28,293 nt of DNA. It comes from Apostichopus parvimensis. Its lineage: Eukaryota > Echinodermata > Holothuroidea > Aspidochirotida > Stichopodidae. This document shows positions 12,131-24,100 of this stretch, one piece after another; position 1 is the first letter of the stretch; every line of letters begins with the position of its first letter. The position numbers were made by a program, and so were the translations under genes. The notes below the pieces were generated by a model. The model worked only from the letters and a program-made list of their open reading frames with translations. It was not told where the DNA came from and made no database searches. The DNA is taken from contig KN888486.1 in the NCBI GenBank assembly GCA_000934455.1, forward strand, positions 3,593 through 31,885, written 5' to 3'.

Positions 12131-12968
12131 TATACTCAAACCTGATGTTTGGTAAAATGTGATATTTTGGTTTACATGACAATCAAAAAATAATTTAAAA
12201 CAACAATCAAAACAAAATACTAACAATTTTTGGAAATAATGTTTTAATCTAGGGGGAAAAAGGATGAAAATATTCTATGTATAGATTCAACTAAACGATA
12301 TGTATATTAAAATGGTTGGGTTTTCCGGATCACGAGATAATTGTCATAGATATATATGCTATCTTACCACATGACCCCCTAGTTCTTAAATTGACAAACT
12401 ATGCCAACAATATACTCCGATGGTTGTAGATCTAGAGAAAAGTTGAAAATAATTTGCCCCTAAATTTTGAAAAAGGACAATTATCTGATGTCACCTACAG
12501 TGGCGGAAACTGAATTACCCTGCATGGGGTATAGATGCATGTGAGCCAGACATTTATTTAAATTCTACCGGCGGTTCATTATGATTCATTATCTTTTGTC
12601 GTGATATTTATTGTGCTTGGAGGTTATAAAAACCGCTCAGTTAGTTGTAGCATATTTGGGTGGTAGAAAAATAGTCAGTTACTGGTATCTAGGGACTAAA
12701 ATGTTCCTACAATTACTAGAAGAACAGGATTTGTAGTTTGGTCAGGTCACAATGAAATCACAAAGTTCAAACACAGCTCACTGATAACATGACAATGACA
12801 GAGGAATTGAGGAGCTCCAACGGAAAGTAAAGATTTTATTAGATGAAGACGTTCATTACATGAAAAATACAAATAAAGTAGGCACAACGTATACACGACG
12901 TTAGGACACTTAGGAACATAACTAAACTCTGCCCTACCGCATTTTAATATATCTTTACTCGATATAAA

Positions 12969-13050
12969 GACATCTCAAATAGGAATTGAAGATATCTCAA
13001 ATAGAAATTAAAAATATATTAAATAGGAATTAAAGATGTCTCTAATTCAT
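12969..13050. repeat. 22-bp imperfect tandem repeat
   Basis: Three full units, 12969-12990, 12991-13012 and 13013-13034, follow the pattern ga.atctcaaatag.aatt.aa. A partial fourth unit begins at 13035 (gatgtctctaattc). Confidence 0.75.
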
Positions 13051-13120
13051 ATTATAGATAATTTGAGTATGCATTAAATATATCTTCATTAGTAGTCAAA
13101 TATGACTTTCATTTCCAATT

Positions 13121-13359
13121 AATTATATCTTTAATCGCCTTGTCCTTGCCACTGGATAGAGTACTATGTTTCTGTAAAACTAAAGAGCAGAATTGACGTA
13201 CAGTGAAAGGCAGGTTTTGTCTACATTATTCNNNNNNNNNNNNNNNNNNNNNNNNNNNNNNNNNNNNNNNNNNNNNNNNNNAATTATATCTTTAATCGCC
13301 TTGTCCTTGCCACTGGATAGAGTACTATGTTTCTGTAAAACTAAAGAGCAGAATTGACG
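13121..13359. repeat. 78-bp identical direct repeats flanking an assembly gap
   Basis: The sequence at 13121-13198 is repeated exactly at 13282-13359, with the gap between them. The stretch just left of the gap (13198-13231) is identical to 11285-11318. This looks like overlapping contig ends that were not merged rather than a biological duplication. Confidence 0.85.
13232..13281. other. Assembly gap (50 N)
   Basis: Exactly 50 ambiguous bases, a typical placeholder length. The true gap size is unknown and may be zero or negative. Confidence 0.98.
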
Positions 13360-14819
13360 AAAAGGTAGGATGGAGGTGTATGAGACTCATTATTGAAAGT
13401 TATCATATAATTCAAAAAGAAAAAGATAAAATACATATTTAATAATTATAACCATTGTAATAATTATAGAAGTTGTGCGTGTGTTTACACAATGCAATAT
13501 CAATGCTCCAAAGCTGTGAAACAAACAACCGTCATATATATGTTCGAGATATAGGTTCGAGGTTTCGAGTTTTTTTTCGCCCGCTGATATTGAGTTATAA
13601 CTAATTGAGTTCATTTTTGACAAACCATTACGTATATATGCATATACATGATATGATATGTTCCCCGACGCATTGTTATTTGTCTAGCAATTGTGAAATT
13701 CCTTATCCAATAGCCTAATCTGATTTCAATGTAGGATATTCTGTCATTATGTACCAACAGAAACAAGACAAAATGAAGGCGGGTTAGAATCGTTAATTAT
13801 GTTACAATTGAAAAAATCACTTGATTTGTTCTATGCCAATATGACGGAGTGGAGGGTGGGGTAAATTTTTAGGAAAAACGAAAAGTGTTTATACTTCGGC
13901 AAACGTGTTTTTCACCGGTTGTCATTGTTTTAAATTTAATCAAGGACTTGAGGGGCCTATCTAGTACGATTGAAACAGTTTGGGATGATCGCTTTTATAG
14001 GTGTTAGATAACCAGGTGCAAAGACATTGATATTGGAGCGAGTTAGAATACATCAGTTTGAACCTATCGAGAGAAAAAAAATGCCATACTCCGTGAGTGT
14101 TTATGAAGCCTACAGTGTACATGAAACTAAACATATTTCATTTGATTTAAGTTATGGTAACTAGATGCTCTTCAATACCGTTTAACAAGGGAAAACAAAG
14201 AACAGTGTTGTTTGTCGAGAATTTCATCCAATTACGTACTAGTACATACGGTTTCCAGTTCCTTTATGCATTAAATACAACGAACTGCTGTTAAGCATCA
14301 GAGGATCAAATACCTGGTTCCGAGTACAGAAGATTCGATTCCGAGTATTTTCAATAACTTTCGAGTACTTTGAGCTTAGTTAATGGAACAACAATATACG
14401 AGAATGCTTATTGCCCTACAATAGTCATTGCAAGCAGATGATATAACAGCTGGATAAGGCAACATTGTTTAGGAACTTGCTATTGTTCATCAATTCAGAT
14501 GCTCAATATTATAAATAAGTTTCTGATATTAGGAATGTCAAAGCGGTAGTAAAGCAACTTCCTGATATGTGCGGATGATTGCTAGACGGTAATATGATTC
14601 AATCATGCCACTGTTGTGTTGCATTATGTTAGCAACGTACCGTCACATATGCAGTTCATTTTCGTAAACTTATTCACGTGATAATACTACGATATATAAC
14701 CTATCACAACCTGCAAAAAAAGAGACACATGAGTACACTTATTATTGTAGAGTAATACACTGGAATATTAAAGCGAAACGAAAAGTGTGTTTGACAAGAC
14801 AGGCTGTAATGTCATAGTT

Positions 14820-14829
14820 TTTATTTATT
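14820..14829 (-). terminator. Gene 2 poly(A) signal
   Basis: On the minus strand this reads AATAAATAAA, two overlapping canonical AATAAA hexamers, about 142 bases downstream of the gene 2 stop codon. Cleavage would be expected 10-30 bases further along, near + 14795-14810. Confidence 0.65.
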
Positions 14830-14970
14830 TTTTTCAGAAATATTTCTCTTCCTTAAATAATTTGTTTAACCGCAACTTTATGCGAAAGAGTATGAAAAGT
14901 GTTAAATCGAAAAGCCAAACAACGTCCTTTGCTTTAAGGTTTGTTTTGTCCATAGTTAGCTGTCTCTAAT

Positions 14971-15317
14971 CTAGACCGGTCGTATCTTCATCTCTGTGTA
15001 TTGTAGGCTGCAGCCATAATCGATACCGGCCAAAAATATATTCTTTCCTTGCGCATTCTCGTTATATTCTCCGTAGACTCCGTTGAGGTGAGCATCAGCA
15101 CAAAGAACACAGTCGTCGTTGCCATCACGAAACATATTGCAATAACGACAATTGGACATACAGTAATCCGTTGAATTATCACGTTGACAGTGATAGTTAC
15201 CTCTGAACCACCAGGCTCCACGATGTCCCTCAGCACAGTCGTAGCTACTCCAGTCATCGTTGTCTCGGTCGTGTGTACTGAACTGTTGACTTTTGCTATA
15301 ATGCATAGCATTGTAAC
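14971..15317 (-). CDS. Gene 2 exon 8: FReD C-terminal segment and stop
   Basis: It encodes YNAMHYSKSQQFST, the calcium-site motif DRDND (462-466), CAEGHRGAWWF, HLNGVY and a C-terminal TEMKIRPV before TAG. Acceptor CTTAAAAG, phase 1. Eight cysteines are present where FReDs usually have two. A cysteine-rich stretch (residues 484-521) separates WWF from HLNG, which are normally about six residues apart. The usual W..WKG segment before SL..TEMKIRP is missing. Confidence 0.9.
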
Positions 15318-18122
15318 CTTTTAAGAACACACACAAATAACGAACACTATAATACTTAAAAATAAGCCATCGATTGAGTTGTATATTGTACCACATACAT
15401 GGACGTGACGTACGTATTGGTCATTTAGTTTGATGACTTAGGAAGTATCGACACAACATGGTCTTTAAAACGTATTAAGTGATGAATTAATGTACAGATA
15501 ATGTATGTGGTAGACCGTTCGAAAATGACCTTTTAAGCATCAAAGTCCCTTCAATTAAAGTGGTTGTATTACAAATGATAAGCCTAAGGTCAGTTTCTAA
15601 GATGCAACATGTTTACAACATAGTAAAAATGTTCAAGTACAAATCATGTCGTATGCCATTCCGTGGGGAATGGGGGTTGGGGTGGAAATTGAGTTATAAC
15701 AGTGTTGTGTGTTATTAGAACTAATTAAACAATAAATTCACATTCACATTTAGCCCTACAGTGAGGAGTATCGCACTTCATTATCTATTAAGATGTAACG
15801 AAGCTTTCCAAATGTTCAAAGCCCGTCATAAATGCAATCTCGATGGCTCAAACAATTATTTTGCAGTACTATCATCTATATAGTAAAAAATCAAACAATC
15901 ACAAAGATGTATTTTTATTTTGCTAATATTTTGGCCTATTCGCAGTTAGAAGCTTATAAAAAAATCAAACCAAAAGAAAGATGTCCGGTTCTTTGTTATT
16001 GTTTGTGCGAGATTCAACATTAATCGTTAGCAAGCTTTTATCCCATTTGCTAAAAGGATGCTATATAATATTTTTCATAATGTGACAGGGGCTCCACCCC
16101 TCAGAGGAAAAAGCACAAAAATCGCGATTTGCGCCACTTAAAGTGTTAGCGAGTGTGTGCGATTCGCTCCAAAAGTATGTCACCGTCATATCGGCATTTG
16201 CTTTTTGGACGGATCAACACAACGTCGCAACTTTCATTTGTTCTTGTATATTGAGGATTATAAGCTTGTACTAAAACAAAGAAACGTAAAGAATGACAAT
16301 GTTTATTCTATGACCTCATATTCCTAAATAAGAAAAAAAAACAAACAAGGAGTACAAACTTGTATTTCCACTATATGATCCAACTGATAGTCGATAGTTA
16401 TCCGCCTCGTAAGTGATACTAACGGAGGAATAGAGGGCGTAAAGCAATGTATTTGTTGAGTCGATGAGGTCTATCCGGAGACTGTATGTTTTTTGATTGG
16501 TAATTGCGTGTATGTAATCATTACCGAGCCAGTGATCACGACTAGGATGTTCAAATCCGTTCTTGTATTCGTCCCATGTACGATAGAAATCAACAGAGGC
16601 GCTTGATCGTCGCTGAAGAAACTACACGCATAGATAGAAATCAGAGAGACAGGAGTTACAAATAATCTATATAACATCTGTAGCAAATACACATAAATCA
16701 ATTTAGGTGCATCTTTCTCAACTATATGAACTATTCGTAACAACTCACCGTCCATCCTCATCCGTTACTTGTCATCTCACAGTAAGCCTGAATACCGTTC
16801 AACCAACCATCAGGGTAAATAGTGTAAACTCCGTCATTCCTGATACCATCGACGTAAAGATCATAGCAATCCATTGGCAACCTCTCACACGTAACTCCGT
16901 CACCTTCATAGCCATCTATACATTGACATCTATTGACACCGTCTCTCGCATCACAAGTTGCGTCATCACTACAGCGGTGTAGGTCTTCTATAACGAGGTG
17001 GTTATTTCTACAAGTGAATCTCCCCGTACAGCTCGAATTGACGTAAGACTCGTCGTGCTAATTTGAAAACAGTACAAGACTTGTATAATTAGTATCTGTA
17101 ATGAGACATATGGAATGAGTTTCTGTTACCTTAAAACGTTATACGTAGTAATACAAAACAACGTTTGTAATACACATATACGCGATGAATGGAACGCGTA
17201 TACCCCTTAGTATAGACGCATATTTTGTAAATATTAGTATCATCGCTATTGCCGACTTTTTAACAAAATTAAGTTAACATTAATTTCATTTTATTTGTTT
17301 ATGCCGTGAAAATACAAACAATTTTAGAATACTGACAGTTAATAGATCCCCTTTGTCAGCAACAAAACAGTTGCATTGGCTCCGAGGAATGCAAGCCGCT
17401 CCTTGAATCAGGAGATCACCGACACAGACACATCTTTCTGGTTCTGTACGAGGAGATGAGGAGAGGCAAGTATCTGGATCCCCGCAAGATCTCTCACAAG
17501 CCTCGCTGGAGAATATTTCGTTACTTGGGCACCATTCCAGGAATGATTCTAGGACGAAAGCACAGAATTGCTCCGTTTTGTATATAGTACATACTGAACG
17601 AACGTGGTGATGTTCTCATTCTGTTTCTAGCTTGTTTAAGGAATATTTCGTCTGCTTAATTTCGATTGCCTGTTATAGAATTATCATATATCATGAGATA
17701 TAACACCACGGATACTGTTACGGATAACAATTGTTTCGATAGTTAGTAAAATAAATACGTCCTGCTAAGATGTAATGTAAGGCTCACTTACCTCCTGTTT
17801 CACTGTATGCTCCGATACTAAATAAAGCATATTGCCCCCATTCGTCTGAATTACGAAATTTGTCGTAAGTTATAAAGAAAGCTAGTCCTGCCGCATTCTC
17901 AAACTCCAGTCGCATTTGATAATGTTTTTGGTTAGTTAAAAAAGCTATTTTGTCGTTTCCAATCCAAAACTCGCTTCCCAAAAACCCGAAACCGTTTTTG
18001 AAGGCTTCCCATGTTCTATTGAAGCTAACACAACCCAGTTGTCGTCGCTGTAGGACCTGGAGTAGATATCATTTACGAACGCAAAATAAATTAGCGGGAC
18101 CGAGAATAATATACATACATAT

Positions 18123-18163
<41 letters not shown>

Positions 18164-21100
18164 TTAAATGTTATATATAAATCTGACGTGGATTAACCTC
18201 CTAAAATACGTCATAACGAAATTCTGGCATCATTAGTGTCCATAGATTAGCTGTTTACCATGTCCGCATATAAAGCGGAATGCTTGGGTTAAAGTATGCG
18301 TGTATGTATGTATGTGTGTGTTTGTATGTGTGTATGTATGTATGTATGTATGTATGTATGTATGTATGTATGTATGCCGAAGACACCGATTATCTCTGAT
18401 CACGAAGGGTACCAGCGTTTTTTTTTACGTCTTCTTTGTCAGGTCGCATGCCGTCAGTTGGATTGCTGAGTTCGAAGCGTTGTATGCACCGGTCCGTTCC
18501 AGGTATATCCCAACCTCTGTAGAATTGTTTGTACATTAAGTTACATTGTCCATATTCAGCTTTAAAAGCTCTTTATGGCCATGATATTGTATACCTCTTC
18601 CATCATTTCATTGTTAAATTCCAATAGATACAGATAACTTATGCCAACTTAGATCGGGTGTGTTGATAATCATTAAGATTTACTCATATTGATATAGTTT
18701 GTTGTAATGCGATATTAGAGAAATAACGCTTACCGTCCATCCACCATTATCCAGATCATTATCACAGTAAGCTTCAAATGGTTCTGGATACGCATCAGGT
18801 CGAATGTAGTAAACGCCAGATGCAGGTTGGCTAGCGAAGTATGTATTCGAAACTTCCGTACAATCTCTCGGGTACTCGGCTTGTTGAATAAAAGTGCACG
18901 AAATATCTGCGAGAAAACCAATGCCGATTGTTTTATTCACAGTATGTAATTAAAACAATTATTTGCTTACAAATAACTATTTTCATTTTCCTGTTTCTCA
19001 GCATGAAAACGGTTGTCATGAACCAAGTTGTATTATCAATAATCTGCTTACATTAATCACGCTTACATAATATCAATGTAATATCAATATTCTGCTTACA
19101 TTAATCAGCTTACAATAATTACATTAATCACACTAATTACATTAATCAATATCGAGTTAACAAAGAAGATACCGATCCTTCGTCATCTTAGTTTGTAATG
19201 ACATATTAACAACACAAGGGTTTTTCTACCATTTTGACGTGTAGTACATAGCGTTCCAGTGCAGTGTCCTTATCAGGACACAAACGTTTTGTTAAAAGAA
19301 TTAGACACGAAACAAACGTCGAAACTCGTGAAGTCAAAGGAACGCTAGAGATGGAAATGCAACAGTGTATTTGAAACGCTAACTATTTTAAACTGGATAT
19401 CTTCATAATGCTATATATAAGAATAACTCGAAGCCCACATATTTTGGCATGTGATTTTGCGCCTTTTTATGTTGCTCGCCTATGAATATTACAGCACAGT
19501 TCGCATGTCCAATTATATTAACACAACTCAGTATGAACGTATTCAAACACTTGAACATATTCAACGCAGTTAACTTGACTTGTTTTCCATACATCATTAC
19601 GACTTTGATCACCCTCCATGTTCCCTTCTTACATGTGCTTCAATACGCTATGATGGTTTCTACGCAGTACGGATCAATCATTCGTGGTATTATGTCCGTA
19701 TGACTCACTGTACTTATGTGCACTATAAGCAAATAGGTTTAGAATTGTAATGATTGAACTTTTACCAAATCAATTTTCGTCTCTTAATATTTCTTAATGC
19801 CTCCCCCCCCCCCCCACCTACCGGTTTAGTCAGTAACACGGCCCCACCAAAAACAAGTAAAGTGAACAGAATCTCTTAATATTTGAAAGAACAGAGTAAC
19901 GTCTGATTGGCTTGTAACTATACAATGAACATGACCACGTTGATTGATATTACAGTTTCTACGAAGTTTCCAACTAATCTATAAATAGCCTCGACCTCCT
20001 GGAGCGCTAACCATATAGTGCCGAGTAAAGAAAGGACAGGTGTTGGACAGGCCTTGAGCAAGAATGATATCCCGTTGACGTTATACTTTCTTTAAGAAAG
20101 TTTTTGTATATACTGTTTTAATACTTTTAATACTTTTTAATATAGAAAATATACTTTTACTCTGTACTGTTGTTACTCAAACCATATTATCACAGGTAAT
20201 TCGTTCAATCGGGAATTGCACTTTTAGCCATTAAAGGCGTTTGCACACTTGCAAGTTACGAACCTTCTTCATAGATCACTGAAAACCATGATTGAGGAAA
20301 CCATCGCATGTGTTGATTTTAAGAATTTAGAATATAAGTATAATTGATATAATGTGCAGCCTTGTTGGCGTATAAATCATTTCTCATGTTTAATTTACCT
20401 CACAGTCTTACCATTACGTAACTGAAGACCCGCATAGCCTATCTTCGCAGTAACATTAGGCCTATGTTATAGTATAGGCCGAGTTTGGTTTAGGTTTAAT
20501 AAGTAATGAACGGGTAACCGGGGGACCGACCAAAACGCGGAGACGGGTACCCAGTTCCGATTTTTAGGACCACTTCCATCACTCAATTCCTACCCTCACC
20601 TCTTCTCTCCACCCACCAGTCCCCCAAACAACAACATGACATAGGGTTTTCTTTATAATCACCCTCACACCGCCAAAAAAATTCACGCAAACGTAATCAA
20701 CCTTAAATGTGCAAAATTAAATATCAAACTATAAAGCAGATGTAACCAATAGAAGTTTCATACTGTCTACTACTGTAATGAGAAACAGGGAAGGATGTGT
20801 TGGCCAATTTATCTCCTCTAAGCAACTTTATCATTAATTCACGCGATCCATACTGCAAATGATGCAATAAGGTTTCCAAAATAGTGTCTCGGGGCAATTA
20901 GACACAGATGAACATCTAACATTGCCCATGGAAACTGATGTTGACTGTGCTCAAAATACGTCACCATTTGAAAATCTGTCTAACACTTACGACCACGGGA
21001 ACGGCATATATGCTGCCACCCACTAACGGAAATTTTAAATCGGATGAATTTGAAAGTACATGCAAAGAATGGATTATTATTACCCTGTATGAATGACATA

Positions 21101-24100
21101 ACTTCCAAAACAATTTTGAAATATTCAGGACGATGTCACTAAGGGGCAACTTAAAACCGATAACCATATAAAAAGCAAAACATAATTCACACAAGGATGT
21201 AATTGTCGGCTTACTCCGAACATCCGATCAACGCAACTCTAAAACGTAACGATTAATTCGGTACAAAGTAAACCTGTACAAGATACAAGAGAACATCGAT
21301 TTAGTATTAGAAGAATTATCAGAGTAACTGTTAAACAGCTTGGATGTTTACATTGCAATATTAAAAGAAACCACTGACAAAAGTTACATAGTTCTCACAC
21401 AACAGTACCGTTACTGTAAGATTTTTGGAACTACACGGAACCTCTAAACGCTACTGCATGGATCATACTATGTTACACTTATAACCAGTACAGTTCTTTC
21501 GACAAATAACTTTATTATACTCACGAATGTTGCATGCATTTTTCTTTCTTTAATATTTCAATATTTCCATTGGCTTTGATAAAACCAATGTCGAAGGTAA
21601 CAATAGCTAAACAAGAACAAAATGTAACACCATAAATGTCTTCTTCTATTTTCCCCTACCTTCTGATTGACTCCTTACGCCAGCAACGGCCACCTGCATA
21701 TGACAGAAATGAATACAGATTGAATAACAAACGAATAAAGAGGAGAAGTGAGTACTCATCAGCAATTCGGTAAGGAAAACCGGTGTTGACAATACGCAAA
21801 ATTGGGACGATATAACAGACTTGACACATTTATCGTTTCATTTAATTTACAACATTTTTCTCCGATTATGGCTTATGTTGGTTATGAAAAACCTCGCTTA
21901 AAGATTACATATTAGTCAAACATGAACGCCTTACTTTAGCCTAATTTATCTCTAAGAGATGTACTCCATACTATTTACAATGTTTTTCTTAAACATATAT
22001 AGTAACACTTTGTATGGGAAATAATGCCTTAATAAAAAATGTTACAAGTGAAAATTCTCTATGTGTACTATACATTCGTAAGTTCATTACTTTATTCAGG
22101 GAGTCAACTTAATAATAATACTGTTCGGTTATATGTGCATGGAATCACTTAAGAGGAAAATATTGTAAATGTGGGGATACAGCGCGGGGCAAGGCGCCAG
22201 TCGACGGAGCAAGACAAATCTTATTGAGATATACATGTGTTCCTATTCTTATTAATGATTAACTTTACTCCTAATGGTTTCCGGAAGATTTCTAAGTGAG
22301 CTATCCGCAGAGCACCTCACAGTCTCGGAATGCCACATGTCACATTTTAATTCCGAAACACGAGTTGCTCTCTAAAGTCACTTGTTGGCTTCCGGAATAA
22401 TCGCCAACGTGTGTAGCGTCCAAGGGACCATCGGAAATGGATATTGTACCTCTATTTTACCAGTTACAGTAAGTTAACCATGTAGGTAGACTACTTCTCC
22501 TTTGACGACTGAGAATACTGATATACTTGAGCAAACCCAACCATTACCCATCTTAAGGAATTTATAAAGTATGATATTGCTATCCACTAGTTGTCTGTCT
22601 TTGTATTATTTTGGATGTGGTGATCACGATATCAAACATTAAATGATCTAGAACAAAGCTCAGTTTCAAAGTTTAATGTTATGATGGATCATGATATGAA
22701 ACATTTGGAACATATGAGTTATAGAGAGCTTCCTTTGGGAGTTATTTTGTGTATTTTGGGTTATCTGTGACAAAAGAAAACTCAAAAAGCCTCTGAAATA
22801 TTCACTTTGTAAATTTCTATTTAGATGGACTTCAAATCGCATTTTTAGTGTTTCAAAAATTATAAATGGACTTTCAATTACTTGTTTTTAGAGCAGGGGT
22901 AGGCAACCTACAGCCCGCGGGCCACATGCGGCCCGCCTGAAAAAAACGAGGTAGCTGCTTAGAATTTAAGTTTTTGTGAATACAGATTAAGTACACACAC
23001 ATATTGCTTAAAAGTCCTTGGCATCAAAGGTTTGAAATCAACAGCAGGTCGTTGGTTAGGTGCGGCCCAGTCAATTTTCACTCGTTATGTCTGGCCCATG
23101 CGTTCAAAAAGGTTGCCCACCCCTGCAGTAGAGCCTAATTAAAGATCACATACTTGTTTTTGGTATATAATCATTTGGCACACTGCCTTGAACTTCTAGT
23201 TTTTACATGGCGTCATACACAATCAAAGAGAAACAGGAACTTTTTCTTCGCGGAAGAAAAAGTGATAGTTGTTCCCTGATACAACACATTGTCCAGTCAT
23301 GCGAATATAAGAACACAAACGTTTCGCTTTGGATTGACTGCCTGCGTTTGATCTTCGAAATTGGAACCGGTCAAACAACAAATAGAACATGAACTGACAA
23401 ATGGCTGTTGGGTAAAGTTCGCGTCTATGCATTTTATTACATTCATTATAGAGAAACGATCAAGAATGAAGACTTGACTATACTATTTATGATAAATGTA
23501 GATAATACGGCATAATCTGTCATGTCACAAAGAAGGAAAATATATGAAACAGTGGCATTATCGCAATCAATAATTACGGTTATTTGTTAAGGGATACAAT
23601 GTTCATTCAATTTTCTGAATTGTGTTTCAAACTTGGTTGGAATGTGTTTAGAGTGATTTCCATCAGCTTTTTCGGTGTTCTTGTGAATGTAGCACTGATA
23701 ATTTATTCAGACCGAGTCAGGGACCACGGTGAAAATAAGTCTGCCGGACAGACTTTTCTGTGCTATCCTTCTACCATGTGTCTTGCTTTGTCTTTGTAGT
23801 TTGGTGGGAAATAAATCAATTTAGGACATGAAAATGTACATAGTTTCTCGCTTGGTAACTAGTAAATTATTAACCGTCGGACAGAACGAAACTTTTTCAA
23901 GCTGCTTAATTCAAAGAATAACAAACAAATAAAGAATTTCACGTCAAGTTCCTATTAAGTTGTTCTGTTGTAGAGCGTCTTTACAAATTGTAAGGAAAAC
24001 GTTAATGTAAGAGCTGTATCTTACCTGTTTTTTTTTCTCTCGATAAACGTCTAAATCTTAATGAAAAAAACATTATACTTAAACTATGTTATCTTTACCA

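Larger units (their letters stand above)
9552..14800. other. Intergenic region between gene 1 and gene 2
   Basis: About 5.2 kb between the start of gene 1 and the 3' end of gene 2. I see no coding region. The open frames at 11040-11258 and 11440-11646 resemble no family I know. It contains a foldback repeat, a tRNA-derived SINE-like piece, a 22-bp tandem repeat and an assembly gap, each listed separately. Confidence 0.6.
18907..21659 (-). other. Gene 2 intron 2, expanded
   Basis: 2753 bp, against 445 bp for the matching intron of gene 1. It contains a tandem array near 19033-19150, a poly-C tract at 19803-19815 and otherwise unrecognised sequence, including a more GC-rich patch near 20510-20640. 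No exon was found. An insertion is likely but its ends were not identified. Confidence 0.6.

Noticed and set aside
14988-15311. 107-codon minus-strand open frame
   Set aside because: It is a second frame over gene 2 exon 8; the other frame carries DRDND, WW and EMKIRP.
18300-18539. Open frame MYVCMCVFVCV...
   Set aside because: It is a translation of the GTAT microsatellite.
23584-23799. Hydrophobic 71-codon + strand open frame
   Set aside because: It lies in intron 1 of gene 2, has no family features, and its hydrophobicity is within what AT-rich random frames give.
23985-24013. Possible 29-bp minus-strand exon between gene 2 exons 1 and 2
   Set aside because: It was considered as a missing signal-peptide exon. 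The MGERRGRQ frame of exon 1 already supplies a hydrophobic signal peptide and joins exon 2 in frame, and no homologue exists in gene 1.
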